Part shown: piece after piece, positions 35,356 through 43,275 of the stretch | Numbering within the stretch: position 1 is the first letter of the stretch | How the letters are laid out: the number at the start of each line of letters is the position of its first letter | Origin: Desulfobulbaceae bacterium | GTDB lineage: Bacteria; Desulfobacterota; Desulfobulbia; Desulfobulbales; Desulfocapsaceae | NCBI GenBank assembly: GCA_011390165.1 | Contig: JAABSV010000029.1 | Span: 1-51,207, forward strand | Length of the DNA stretch: 51,207 nt | Direction: 5' to 3' | The notes under the pieces: generated by a model | The model's input: only the letters and a program-made list of their open reading frames with translations | Databases searched by the model: none | Told to the model about the DNA's origin: nothing | Position numbers and translations under genes: made by a program

Positions 35356-35760
35356 ACCAGCGCAGCGTTTCCGCTTGAAACGTCGACTGCAGCAGATCAT
35401 GGCCCTTGCCGGTAAGTGAACCACTGACTCGTTCCATGTTGACTATGAGGACGACCATCCCAAACTCTCCCCGGCGTACGTTCGGGCCATGCCCAGGAAG
35501 ATGCTCCTCAGGTGGCAGTCGCCTTGGCCGACACCTGTGATGGCATAGCGGTGCGGAGTTTGATTTTACTACATCCGGTAAAAATGGTTGAAAGAAGATT
35601 GGCTTCATGAGAAGAGGCAGAGTGGGCAGTGGCTGTGGACAAGAATTGACCCAGTCGCAAGAGAGATGCTCTTGCCTGTTGAGGGAGTGCTTCCATAAAC
35701 CAGACCGCCGTAATTCTGCCCCCTGCGGTAAAAATTACCCCTACTCATGAGGACAACAAC
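35356..35760. other. Intergenic region, possibly with degraded coding sequence
   Basis: 405 bp after the ECF operon. Two overlapping short + frames around 35430-35608 read protein-like (for example DHPKLSPAYVRAM in one frame and VALADTCDGIAVRSLILLHP in another), as if a single gene had been frameshifted. I cannot name the family. The promoter and GAGGACAAC ribosome-binding site for the next gene lie at the right end. Confidence 0.3.
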
Positions 35761-37374
35761 ATGAAAACGATGTGGCGGCTGCTCCCTTCTCTGGCAGTTC
35801 TTTGCTTGAGCCTGATGTCGCTGTTGTATTCCCCCGCGGCCTCGGCCGAATCATTATCCGATATCGACAGAGAGATTCAGGCCCAATCAAGCCTTACGAC
35901 CGACAGAGGAGGCCTGGACGGCTACAATATCTATGAAGGGGTTACCGCCTCCCGGCTCAATCGGAAAATTACCATCCTTCAGGCTGCGGGTGTCAATCGC
36001 AGGTTTTACGAAACCTTTGACGGCCGCAGGGAGTATACCAACTTCTATTCGTTTACCAGCACCGCCGGAGTGACCGACACCGGTTTCACTCTCACGACCA
36101 CCGATGACAATCTCCGCCTGTATCGGCGAGGAAGCAGCGGCTACAAGGAAGCATCGGGGTACCTGGGCAGCTGGTGGGGCGACCGGTATCGCGGTGTCGA
36201 GGCAAGCCGCAACGAGCAGGCGATTCTTGCCGCCTGGGGCAGTGATCTGCAGAGAATCTACGTCATCGATGTGCCGGCAGGGTACACGCTGATCGGCGGC
36301 CTGGCCGCACCGATGGAAAGAAACGGCGAATACCGGGCAGGTGGCGCCTATCAGTACTACTACCGAGGGGCATTAACCGACTGGCTGGTCTATGCCCTGT
36401 ATGCGCCTGATTATTTGAAGAGCTATTCCGGAGCGGTTACCGGTGCTCAGCAGACCGGTCGCAGCATTGCAGTCGACCTGAGTGATCATCTCCGCCGTAC
36501 GCGATACACAATGCCCGACATCAACACTGAAGGTGATGGCCAGGCGACAGCCTCGGGGGGAGAGTTCTGGGCGCGTGGCTATGGCAGCGATGTCGACTAC
36601 GACGAAACAGACGGAAGTTCGGTATCATCCCGGACGGCGGGGATGAGTGTCGGCTGGCAGCGGCTGGTCAACGCAGAAAGCTCTGCAGAGCAGGCAAAGT
36701 TGTACCTGGGACTCATGATCGGTCTGGGCGATACCTTGCAGAGCTATGCAACCAGTGGCGTCGAGAATGATTCCGAGGCCATGGTTGGCGGCCTCTATGC
36801 CCTCTATGTTCACGATCCCCTGGCGGATCGCTCCTGGCACGGGGGTTGCTCACTGCTCCACGGCAGAGTCAATTTTGCCAATATGGTCCCCGGTGAGCGT
36901 GGATATGGACTGGACCAGGAATATGACGGAACAGTATCGGTCCTGACGGTTGACGGTGGTATCACTTTTCGTCAGGAAAATGGCTGGTCGGTTGAACCTC
37001 AGCTGCAGTTCAACTACGCCATGGTCGATTACGATGCCTTCACTGACAGTCTGGGTGCGCGCGTCTCCCTGCAGGAGGGGGACTCCCTCCGGGGGCGACT
37101 TGGCCTGGAGGTGCGGAAAAATCTTCATGATACCTTCGAACAGATAACCAGTCTCTGGACAAGGTTCAGTTATCTTCGAGATTTTTCTGATGGCAATGAG
37201 GTCAATGTGGCCGGTGATACGGCGGTCAGTGAAGTGGAGCCGAACAGGTATCTGCTGGCCGTCGGCAGTGATGTGCAACTCGGTAGAAGGTGGAGTCTGC
37301 AGGGACAGATTGAAAAGGTCTTCGGCGACGAAGAAGGGATCATGGGGAATCTGGCCTTGAAATTCGTCTGGTGA
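35761..37374 (+). CDS. Autotransporter-like outer-membrane beta-barrel protein
   Basis: Protein of 537 aa with a signal peptide (cleavage after ASA, residue 29) and a C-terminal autotransporter-type barrel from about residue 265. The barrel is indicated by GGEFWARGYGSDVDYDETDGSSVSSRTAGMSVGWQRL, alternating hydrophobic strands, and a terminal aromatic motif LALKFVW used for outer-membrane assembly. The passenger (about 30-260) is short and lacks beta-helix repeats. It contains LRLYRRGSSGYKEASGYLGSWW, SRNEQAILAAWGSDLQRIYVIDVPAGYTLIGG and YRAGGAYQYYY. The passenger's function is unknown. Monocistronic. Confidence 0.8.
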   Translation: MKTMWRLLPSLAVLCLSLMSLLYSPAASAESLSDIDREIQAQSSLTTDRGGLDGYNIYEGVTASRLNRKITILQAAGVNRRFYETFDGRREYTNFYSFTSTAGVTDTGFTLTTTDDNLRLYRRGSSGYKEASGYLGSWWGDRYRGVEASRNEQAILAAWGSDLQRIYVIDVPAGYTLIGGLAAPMERNGEYRAGGAYQYYYRGALTDWLVYALYAPDYLKSYSGAVTGAQQTGRSIAVDLSDHLRRTRYTMPDINTEGDGQATASGGEFWARGYGSDVDYDETDGSSVSSRTAGMSVGWQRLVNAESSAEQAKLYLGLMIGLGDTLQSYATSGVENDSEAMVGGLYALYVHDPLADRSWHGGCSLLHGRVNFANMVPGERGYGLDQEYDGTVSVLTVDGGITFRQENGWSVEPQLQFNYAMVDYDAFTDSLGARVSLQEGDSLRGRLGLEVRKNLHDTFEQITSLWTRFSYLRDFSDGNEVNVAGDTAVSEVEPNRYLLAVGSDVQLGRRWSLQGQIEKVFGDEEGIMGNLALKFVW

Positions 37375-37432
37375 CGGGGGGCGAGGCCAGTGTTGATCCT
37401 GCCGTCAAGGACGGGCACCTTGCCTGGGCGAT

Positions 37433-37456
37433 CTCCCCCCTCCCGAGGGGGGGGAG
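37433..37456 (+). terminator. GC hairpin after the autotransporter gene
   Basis: A C-rich tract CTCCCCCC faces GGGGGGAG across a short TCCCGAGG loop region, about 60 bp after the stop at 37374. It lacks a U-run and is also just beyond the stop of the convergent small gene (37470), so it may serve both. Confidence 0.5.
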
Positions 37457-37469
37457 GGGAGGCCTCTGC

Positions 37470-37760
37470 TCAAGCGTTCAGCCTGGGACGTCTGTCAACG
37501 ATGCGAGCCTGGTTCTTGGCTGTTTCCGCATGTTGAGAAGCCTGCTGCCGCCTGGTGTTCCATAGGGAATCAGGTCCGACGAGATCCGCGCAATGGAAGA
37601 AGACATACCAGTCATCTCGCCCGCTATGCATCGGTGGCGTTGGCTTCTGTCGACCCGCCCTCTTGTTCCACCATGATTGCATACGGACACCCGCCTTTGT
37701 CGCTATCTCCATCAGACAGATGGCCAAAACGCCCAGGGCAAATAATTCGCTTGATTCCAT
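37470..37760 (-). CDS. Small membrane-anchored hypothetical protein
   Basis: Protein of 96 aa with one N-terminal transmembrane helix (ELFALGVLAICLMEIATKAG) followed by a basic, cytoplasmic or periplasmic tail (WWNKRAGRQKPTPPMHSGRDDWYVFFHCADLVGPDSLWNTRRQQ). The start at 37760 is strongly supported by GGAGGTG six bases upstream. It begins 31 bases after the stop of the universal stress protein gene and so is the last gene of that operon. I do not recognise the family. Confidence 0.65.
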   Translation of the reverse strand: MESSELFALGVLAICLMEIATKAGVRMQSWWNKRAGRQKPTPPMHSGRDDWYVFFHCADLVGPDSLWNTRRQQASQHAETAKNQARIVDRRPRLNA

Positions 37761-37791
37761 AGTGCACACCTCCATGCATGTTCGGAAAGCG

Positions 37792-38661
37792 TCAACCTGG
37801 CACCGTTTCCACCTGTTTGACGACAAGCGTTGGCAGCGTTGAAAGGGCAGCTACCCGCTCAACGACGCTGCCAATGAGAAAACGGTGGAGGGCGGCTCTC
37901 CCGTAAGAGCCCAGCACGATCAGGTCGATCTTTTTCTCTTCACTGTATTTGACAATATTTTCATATGGGGACCCTTCCCGCAACTCAGTGATCAGAGGGA
38001 CTTCCAGTTTTTCTCCCTGCCCTGCTAGAACCTGCAGGGCAGTGAAGTTCTTGTGCCGGGCTTCGTCAAGCACCCCATAAAGAAGGCTGCGGTCCACCGG
38101 CACATCAAGAACTGCCAGACCATGTACTTCACCACCGTAGCTCGCTGCCAGTTCAAGGGCCCGTTGACCCGCTGCCATGCTGTAGGGCGAACCGTCCACC
38201 CCCACCAGGATGCGGGTAAAATTGATCTCGGCATTCTCCGGGACCATCAGTACATCGCAGGGACAAAGTCCAATGATCTTGGCGGTAGTCCGGCCAAGCA
38301 GCATCCGCTCGACATAAGATCGCTGCGGATAGCCCAACAGCAAGAGCTCGGTCCCTTCTTCCTCCGCCAGGTTGACAATCTCTTCCGCCGGCTCGCCACG
38401 GCGGTGTACCGCAGTGACTGCCTTGCCGAGAGAAGTGGTGTAGAGTTCCACCTCCCTGAGACAATTTTTGAAAGGCTGATCAAACTCTTCCGGGTCATCA
38501 ATCTTCCAGCGGTGCATATTCCCTTCATAGCGGGGGGTAACGGAAACCGCGATCAATTTGGCCTGCATCGAAGAGGCGAGCCGCAGGGCCTGGCGAAAGG
38601 CCATCTGGCCTACCGGTCCGGGATCGATGGCGACCATGATGTTCTTAATCGGGTTCAACAT
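37792..38661 (-). CDS. Tandem universal stress protein
   Basis: Cytoplasmic protein of 289 aa with two UspA domains (about 1-150 and 155-289). The C-terminal domain has the complete ATP-binding pattern GSYGRAALHRFLIGSVVERV and an N-terminal VGVDGSP. The N-terminal domain is degenerate at the phosphate loop (GYPQRSYVERMLLGRTTAKI). It lies two bases downstream of a TauE/SafE permease gene, in an operon headed by a likely sigma-54 promoter. Confidence 0.9.
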   Translation of the reverse strand: MLNPIKNIMVAIDPGPVGQMAFRQALRLASSMQAKLIAVSVTPRYEGNMHRWKIDDPEEFDQPFKNCLREVELYTTSLGKAVTAVHRRGEPAEEIVNLAEEEGTELLLLGYPQRSYVERMLLGRTTAKIIGLCPCDVLMVPENAEINFTRILVGVDGSPYSMAAGQRALELAASYGGEVHGLAVLDVPVDRSLLYGVLDEARHKNFTALQVLAGQGEKLEVPLITELREGSPYENIVKYSEEKKIDLIVLGSYGRAALHRFLIGSVVERVAALSTLPTLVVKQVETVPG

Positions 38662-38663
38662 GG

Positions 38664-39722
38664 TCAGCTTCCCGCCAGTACGGCCCGCTCAACACTTCTG
38701 GCCTTGAACAGGCTGAAAAGGATGATGGAGGCCCCGGTCAGCAGGGCGAAGCACATGACAGCGAAGCTGATCTGGGTCATTATGGATACGCTGGCCTCGT
38801 TAAACGAGGTGACATGCAACTGGTTGAGATATTTGGGGATGGCGAAGAATCGACTGACCGCGACGATCAGCATGATGACGGCCATCACATATTTGATCAT
38901 GTAGTCCTTGACATAGGTCGTACCGATGGCGCCGAGTTGGACGCCGAACAGTGAACCGGCGAGGATAATCATGACCAGGCGGATATCCACCGAGCCGTAG
39001 TAGGCCCAGATAAGCGTGCCACCAAGCCCCATAACGAAGGCGATGACCAGCTCGGAGGCGCTGGCGACGATGCTGGTCGCACCGATGACATACATCAGTC
39101 CGGGAACCCCGATAAAGCCGCCGACGGCAATGGTGGCGGCCAACATACCGGTGGCCAGGGCAACCGGTACCAGAAACCACATGCTGATGCGCAGGTTGGC
39201 GGTTTTGAAGGTGATCATTGGCCAGAGTTCAATCTGCTGAAGCCTCTTCGCCAACGTGGTGCCTCCCTTCGCCGGACCGGAAGATTTTTTTATCTTCATG
39301 GCATCCCGCATGACGAAAGAGCCGACAATGACCAGCACCATGACGAAGATGAAGCTGACATAGAGGTTGGATCCCGCCTCACCGAAACTCTCTAGAATCC
39401 GGCGCTGGACCATGATTCCCATCTGGACGCCGATTTCGGCGAAAACACCCATGATCAGGCCGAGCTTGAGATCAACCTGGCCGTATTTGAAACGCTTGAT
39501 GGCACCGACCAGAGCCTTCGGGAATTTGTGACACATGTTGCTGGCCACTGCCACCGTGCCTGGAACGCCGAGGCTCATCATACCCGGGGTAAGGACAAAG
39601 GCTCCGCCGGAGCCGATGAAGCCACTGACCAACCCGCCGATGAAGCCAACGAGAAAGAGGAAGATAATCGAATAGGCATTCAGATCGATGAACTGGATCA
39701 CCTCTGTGACTGGACCGTGCAT
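38664..39722 (-). CDS. TauE/SafE-family membrane permease (putative anion/sulfite exporter)
   Basis: Membrane protein of 352 aa with about eight to nine hydrophobic helices arranged as a repeat. The first repeat shows FLVGFIGGLVSGFIGSGGAFVLTPGMMSLGVPGTVAVASNMCHKFPKALVGA and the second VGGFIGVPGLMYVIGATSIVASASELVIAFVMGLGGTLIW. Family members move sulfite, sulfoacetate or other organosulfur anions. In a likely sulfur-metabolising anaerobe this role is plausible but unproven. Located between two universal stress protein genes. Confidence 0.85.
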   Translation of the reverse strand: MHGPVTEVIQFIDLNAYSIIFLFLVGFIGGLVSGFIGSGGAFVLTPGMMSLGVPGTVAVASNMCHKFPKALVGAIKRFKYGQVDLKLGLIMGVFAEIGVQMGIMVQRRILESFGEAGSNLYVSFIFVMVLVIVGSFVMRDAMKIKKSSGPAKGGTTLAKRLQQIELWPMITFKTANLRISMWFLVPVALATGMLAATIAVGGFIGVPGLMYVIGATSIVASASELVIAFVMGLGGTLIWAYYGSVDIRLVMIILAGSLFGVQLGAIGTTYVKDYMIKYVMAVIMLIVAVSRFFAIPKYLNQLHVTSFNEASVSIMTQISFAVMCFALLTGASIILFSLFKARSVERAVLAGS

Positions 39723-39781
39723 TGCTGTCTCCTCTATGTGGTAATTGTCGAACGTCTGTTGGTGCCGTATTTACCGACTGT

Positions 39782-40633
39782 TCATGCCTGCAATTCTGCG
39801 CGTGGCCTGGTGTCCTTCCTTACCGGGGCCTTTACCGGCCTCTCTTCGCGGATCTCGGCGGTTTTGCCTGCCGTGGCCTTGGAGCTTTCAATGCCCAGTG
39901 CCGACCAGAATGAGCTGGTGAAATTGCCGTGGAAATAGGAGACCGCAAAGACCAGGCCAACCGGCAATGCCGCGAAGAGCCCCCCCTTGGTAAAGTAGGT
40001 CATTACCACCTCCTGATTGGTGAATACTGCGGCATACAGCGCGGCTGTAAGTCCGCCGAAGACGATGGTGTTTTGCAGGTGTCGTTTCTTGGTTGCAGTT
40101 GGCATGCGTTGCACTCCTTTTGGGAACAGATGAGAAGTTGAGGTCTTGGCTTGAAGACCGGCCTTGTTCTGCGGATATTTGACAGTGAAGACGGGAACCG
40201 GTGATTGTGCGGCCACCTCTTCGAGTTTGATTCCCTGGTCGATGACGACAAATTCGATGCGCCTGCCAGCAGAATGGCAGAGGCGATTGACAGCTTTGCC
40301 GATCTTTCCCGAATCGCCGATGTGTTCGACGGCGACCTCCTTGGCCGCGGCTTTGTGCGCAAAATGCGCGGCGCTTTCCTGCATGGCCGTGGTGAAAAGA
40401 TTGCTGCGTTTGCCGCCGTCCCGGTAGAAAGGGAGTGTGTTTATATGGGCGGCAAGGATTGAGCAATGCATCCGTTTGGCAACGCTGACGGCATACTCCA
40501 TCACTGGTTCCGACATATGGCCGTTTCTGGTCACAACCAGAATGCACGGCCTCTTTGTGCCGGTTGAATCGGGAAGTTTTTCAGTCTGCATGCTGGTCTT
40601 GACCGCCTTTTCGCCTGAACCTGAGATCTGCAT
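39782..40633 (-). CDS. Universal stress-like domain with C-terminal membrane region
   Basis: Protein of 283 aa. The first part (about 28-155) is UspA-like: RPCILVVTRNGHMSEPVMEYAVSVAKRMHCSILAAHIN, and IEFVVIDQGIKLEEVAAQSPVPVFTVK, but without the ATP-binding G-rich loop. A linker leads to two hydrophobic helices (TIVFGGLTAALYAAVFTNQ and GGLFAALPVGLVFAVSYFHGNFTSSFWSALGIE). A domain combining a stress protein with a membrane anchor is unusual. First gene of the operon; the ATG at 40633 follows an in-frame GTG at 40636, and neither has a strong ribosome-binding site. Confidence 0.75.
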   Translation of the reverse strand: MQISGSGEKAVKTSMQTEKLPDSTGTKRPCILVVTRNGHMSEPVMEYAVSVAKRMHCSILAAHINTLPFYRDGGKRSNLFTTAMQESAAHFAHKAAAKEVAVEHIGDSGKIGKAVNRLCHSAGRRIEFVVIDQGIKLEEVAAQSPVPVFTVKYPQNKAGLQAKTSTSHLFPKGVQRMPTATKKRHLQNTIVFGGLTAALYAAVFTNQEVVMTYFTKGGLFAALPVGLVFAVSYFHGNFTSSFWSALGIESSKATAGKTAEIREERPVKAPVRKDTRPRAELQA

Positions 40634-40686
40634 CACCGATGTGTCGGTTTGCTCTGCCTGGTGGGTTGGTTTGCTGATCTGACGAA

Positions 40687-40702
40687 ATCAAAAAGCGTGC
40701 CA
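40687..40702 (-). promoter_or_regulatory. Sigma-54-type promoter for the stress/TauE operon
   Basis: On the minus strand the sequence TGGCACGCTTTTTGAT matches the -24 element TGGCACG exactly. At -12 it has TTGA where TTGC is usual, with the correct spacing. It would start transcription near 40677, about 45 nt upstream of the first gene. Confidence 0.65.
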
Positions 40703-40828
40703 TCAGCCAGATTTTTATCTCACTGATTTTGCAATAAAAAAATTTGAGCTGTGTTGAGGCTCTTCCAGTTTTGTGTTGCAAAAAGCATCATGAGTCGCCG
40801 TGGCCGGTACTGTCTTCGGAAAAATGCG

Positions 40829-40861
40829 TTGCAGAATGCAGCACGGTTGTGCATCCTGCAA
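40829..40861. promoter_or_regulatory. Dyad, candidate enhancer (UAS) for the NtrC-type activator
   Basis: TTGCAGAATGCA (40829-40840) and TGCATCCTGCAA (40850-40861) form a 12-bp inverted repeat with one mismatch and a nine-base spacer. It lies about 130 bp upstream of the leftward and about 190 bp upstream of the rightward sigma-54-like promoter, a distance normal for activator enhancer sites shared by divergent promoters. Confidence 0.6.
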
Positions 40862-41044
40862 CAGAAGGAAGGATCCTCTTTGCAACTGTGACGGCAGAGA
40901 CTCTGCACGGCGTTTGGCAGTGCACTGCAGATAAAAATGTCCTGGTACTCTCCGCCTTCGTTGGTTGACAGGAAAACGACAGAGTGATAACGGTTTAAAG
41001 AGATTATCGCGTCAGCCTACAGCCGGCAGGCGGGATATGCCGAA

Positions 41045-41060
41045 TGGAATTGATTTTGCA
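41045..41060 (+). promoter_or_regulatory. Sigma-54-type promoter for the Lon-like protease
   Basis: TGGAATTGATTTTGCA has the invariant GG and GC separated by ten bases and a perfect TTGCA -12 element; the -24 part is TGGAATT instead of TGGCACG. Transcription would start near 41071, giving a leader of about 145 nt to the ATG at 41216. Confidence 0.55.
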
Positions 41061-41215
41061 AACCTTCACTGGTGATTGAGGCAATGCTGGGAGAGAGGCG
41101 TGTCATCGTGAGCAGCGGTCGTTGAGTAGCGATCGGGAAAAATAGGCAGAAGTCTTTTGTGCTGTTGGCAGTTGCTGGAACGGTTGCCAATTCAATACAC
41201 AATGGGGCGGTGCAC

Positions 41216-43261
41216 ATGTTTTTTCGAAAAAAAAGTCAAAAGATCGAGGAGATATCCTCTCCTGCTGCAAAGGAAATATCCCCGCTGGACAAACTTCGCT
41301 CCAGCATTGAAGAGGCACAGCTCCCGCAGGATGTTAGCGATGCCGCCCTGCGGGAGATTGAGAAACTGGAAAAAACCGATCCGGCAGTCGCCGAATATTC
41401 AGTTGGTCATAACTACATCGATTTCATTCTGTCTCTGCCTTGGAATATCTCAACCCAGTACAAACTCGAACTTTCCCGTGCCCAGTCTATTCTTGATGCC
41501 CGGCATTTTGGCCTGTCGCAGGTGAAACAGCGCATTCTCGAATTTCTGGCGGCTAAAACTTTGTGCGGAAAGGCCAAACAGAACATTCTGGTCGTTGATG
41601 ATGAGGAGATAGCGCGCTCGAACATGGAGCACGTTCTCAAGAAAGACGGATACAACTGCCGGACAGCTGTCAATGGTCTGGATGCGATACGGGTCCTTGC
41701 CGAAGATGATATTGATCTGGTGCTCACCGATCTGAAGATGGATCAGATGGACGGTTTGGAGTTGATGCAGCAGATCAACCGCGTTTCCCCGGAGATCCCG
41801 GTGATCATGATCACCGGTTTCGCCACAGTCAGTTCAGCTGTGGAGGCATTGCGCAAAGGCGCGGCCCATTATCTGGGCAAACCGATCAATCTCGATGAAC
41901 TGCGGAATACGGTCAGGGAGGTTTTGCAGAAGAAACTGTTTGTGGAGATGGGCAGAGGGCCGATTCTTTGTTTTACCGGACCGCCAGGGACCGGTAAGAC
42001 CTCGGTTGGTCGGGCAATTGCCGAGGCCCTGCAGCGCCAGTTCGTCAGAGTATCGTTGGCCGGTCTGCGAGATGAAGCTGAACTGCGTGGGCATCGGCGG
42101 ACCTATGTCGGTGCACTGCCTGGTCGGATAATTTCCGAGATGAAACGGGTTGGGGTCAACAATCCGGTTTTCATGCTCGACGAGATCGACAAGATCGGTC
42201 AGGATTTTCGTGGCGACCCGGCTTCTGTTCTGCTCGAAGTCCTCGATCCAGAGCAAAATGTTCGCTTCACCGATCACTATCTGGAAATTCCCTTCGATCT
42301 GTCGCGGGTTATGTTCATCGCCACAGCCAACGATCTTTCAAGAATTCCCGGCCCGTTGCTTGATCGTATGGAGAGGATAGAGTTCTCGGGGTATACTGAC
42401 AGGGAAAAACAGCAGATTGCCAAACAGTTCATCGTGCCGCGGCAGTTGAAGGCGGCAGGGCTTTCGCGGTCAATGATCCATTTCTCAGATGAGGCGATCG
42501 CACGGGTCATTTCCGAGTATACCAGGGAGTCGGGGCTCCGCAATCTGGAGCGAGAAATTGCCGATATCTGCCGTAAGATCGCTCTGCTCTGCCTGGAATC
42601 CAAGTGCCCCGAGGAATCGGTGGAAATCGATACGGAGACCGTTACCAATCTGCTCGGTCCGCGCAAGTTTTATCGGGATGTAGCTGAGGGCGGCCCTCAG
42701 ACAGGAATTGCCACAGGCTTGGTGTGGGCGGAGACAGGTGGCGAGATTATCAGTGTCGAAACGGCAATGATGCCGGGGGCCGGCAAATTGATCCTCACCG
42801 GTTCCCTCGGTGAAGTTCTGCAGGAATCGGCTCAGGCTGTGCTGAGCTTTATCCGCAGCCGAACAGGTGAATTCAAGGTGCTCGACACCTTTTTTCAGGA
42901 GTCGGATATTCATATCCATTTTCCTTCCGGCGGTATTCCCAAGGACGGGCCGTCGGCAGGGATCGCCATCTTTGCCGCCCTGCTGTCGCTGCTGACCGGA
43001 CGGCCTGCCCGCCGCAACGTGGCGCTGAGCGGCGAAATGACCCTGAGCGGCCGCATCCTGCCTGTTTCAGGTATCAGGGAAAAAGTGCTGGCAGCCAAGC
43101 GGGCGGGGGTGATCAGGGTGCTGCTGCCCATGGCCAACCGGGAAGAGGTCGAGGCGCTGGCTTCTGATGTGACCGAGGGGATAGAGATAAGCCTGATCGG
43201 CATGGCACCGGAAGTGGTCGATCTGGTTCTGGTGGGCAAGTCATACATACTCCCCCTGTAA
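41216..43261 (+). CDS. Lon-type ATP-dependent protease with inserted response-regulator receiver domain
   Basis: Protein of 681 aa. Residues 22-115 match the helical segment that precedes the AAA+ module of Lon (SVGHNYIDFILSLPWN, AQSILDARHFGLSQVKQRILEFLA). A complete receiver domain follows at about 121-240, with acidic pair Asp128/129, phospho-acceptor Asp172, Thr200 and Lys222. Then comes AAA+ with Walker A GPPGTGKT (255-262) and Walker B MLDEID, and the Lon protease domain with Ser580 in PKDGPSAG and Lys623 in REKVLAAK, at the same 43-residue spacing as E. coli Lon. The usual N-terminal substrate-binding domain (about 240 aa) is missing. The start at 41216 is judged by homology; an in-frame extension to 41159 exists. 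Likely a phosphorylation-controlled protease. Confidence 0.92.
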   Translation: MFFRKKSQKIEEISSPAAKEISPLDKLRSSIEEAQLPQDVSDAALREIEKLEKTDPAVAEYSVGHNYIDFILSLPWNISTQYKLELSRAQSILDARHFGLSQVKQRILEFLAAKTLCGKAKQNILVVDDEEIARSNMEHVLKKDGYNCRTAVNGLDAIRVLAEDDIDLVLTDLKMDQMDGLELMQQINRVSPEIPVIMITGFATVSSAVEALRKGAAHYLGKPINLDELRNTVREVLQKKLFVEMGRGPILCFTGPPGTGKTSVGRAIAEALQRQFVRVSLAGLRDEAELRGHRRTYVGALPGRIISEMKRVGVNNPVFMLDEIDKIGQDFRGDPASVLLEVLDPEQNVRFTDHYLEIPFDLSRVMFIATANDLSRIPGPLLDRMERIEFSGYTDREKQQIAKQFIVPRQLKAAGLSRSMIHFSDEAIARVISEYTRESGLRNLEREIADICRKIALLCLESKCPEESVEIDTETVTNLLGPRKFYRDVAEGGPQTGIATGLVWAETGGEIISVETAMMPGAGKLILTGSLGEVLQESAQAVLSFIRSRTGEFKVLDTFFQESDIHIHFPSGGIPKDGPSAGIAIFAALLSLLTGRPARRNVALSGEMTLSGRILPVSGIREKVLAAKRAGVIRVLLPMANREEVEALASDVTEGIEISLIGMAPEVVDLVLVGKSYILPL

Positions 43262-43275
43262 GGGAGGAGAACAGC

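Larger units (their letters stand above)
40634..41215. other. Divergent regulatory region, stress operon / Lon-like protease
   Basis: 582 bp with no supported gene. It contains a sigma-54-like promoter facing left (40687-40702), another facing right (41045-41060) and a 12-bp-arm dyad between them (40829-40861), each listed separately. Extra half-sites resembling the dyad (TTGCAAAAAGCA near 40781, TTTGCAACTG near 40879) occur around it. Confidence 0.65.
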
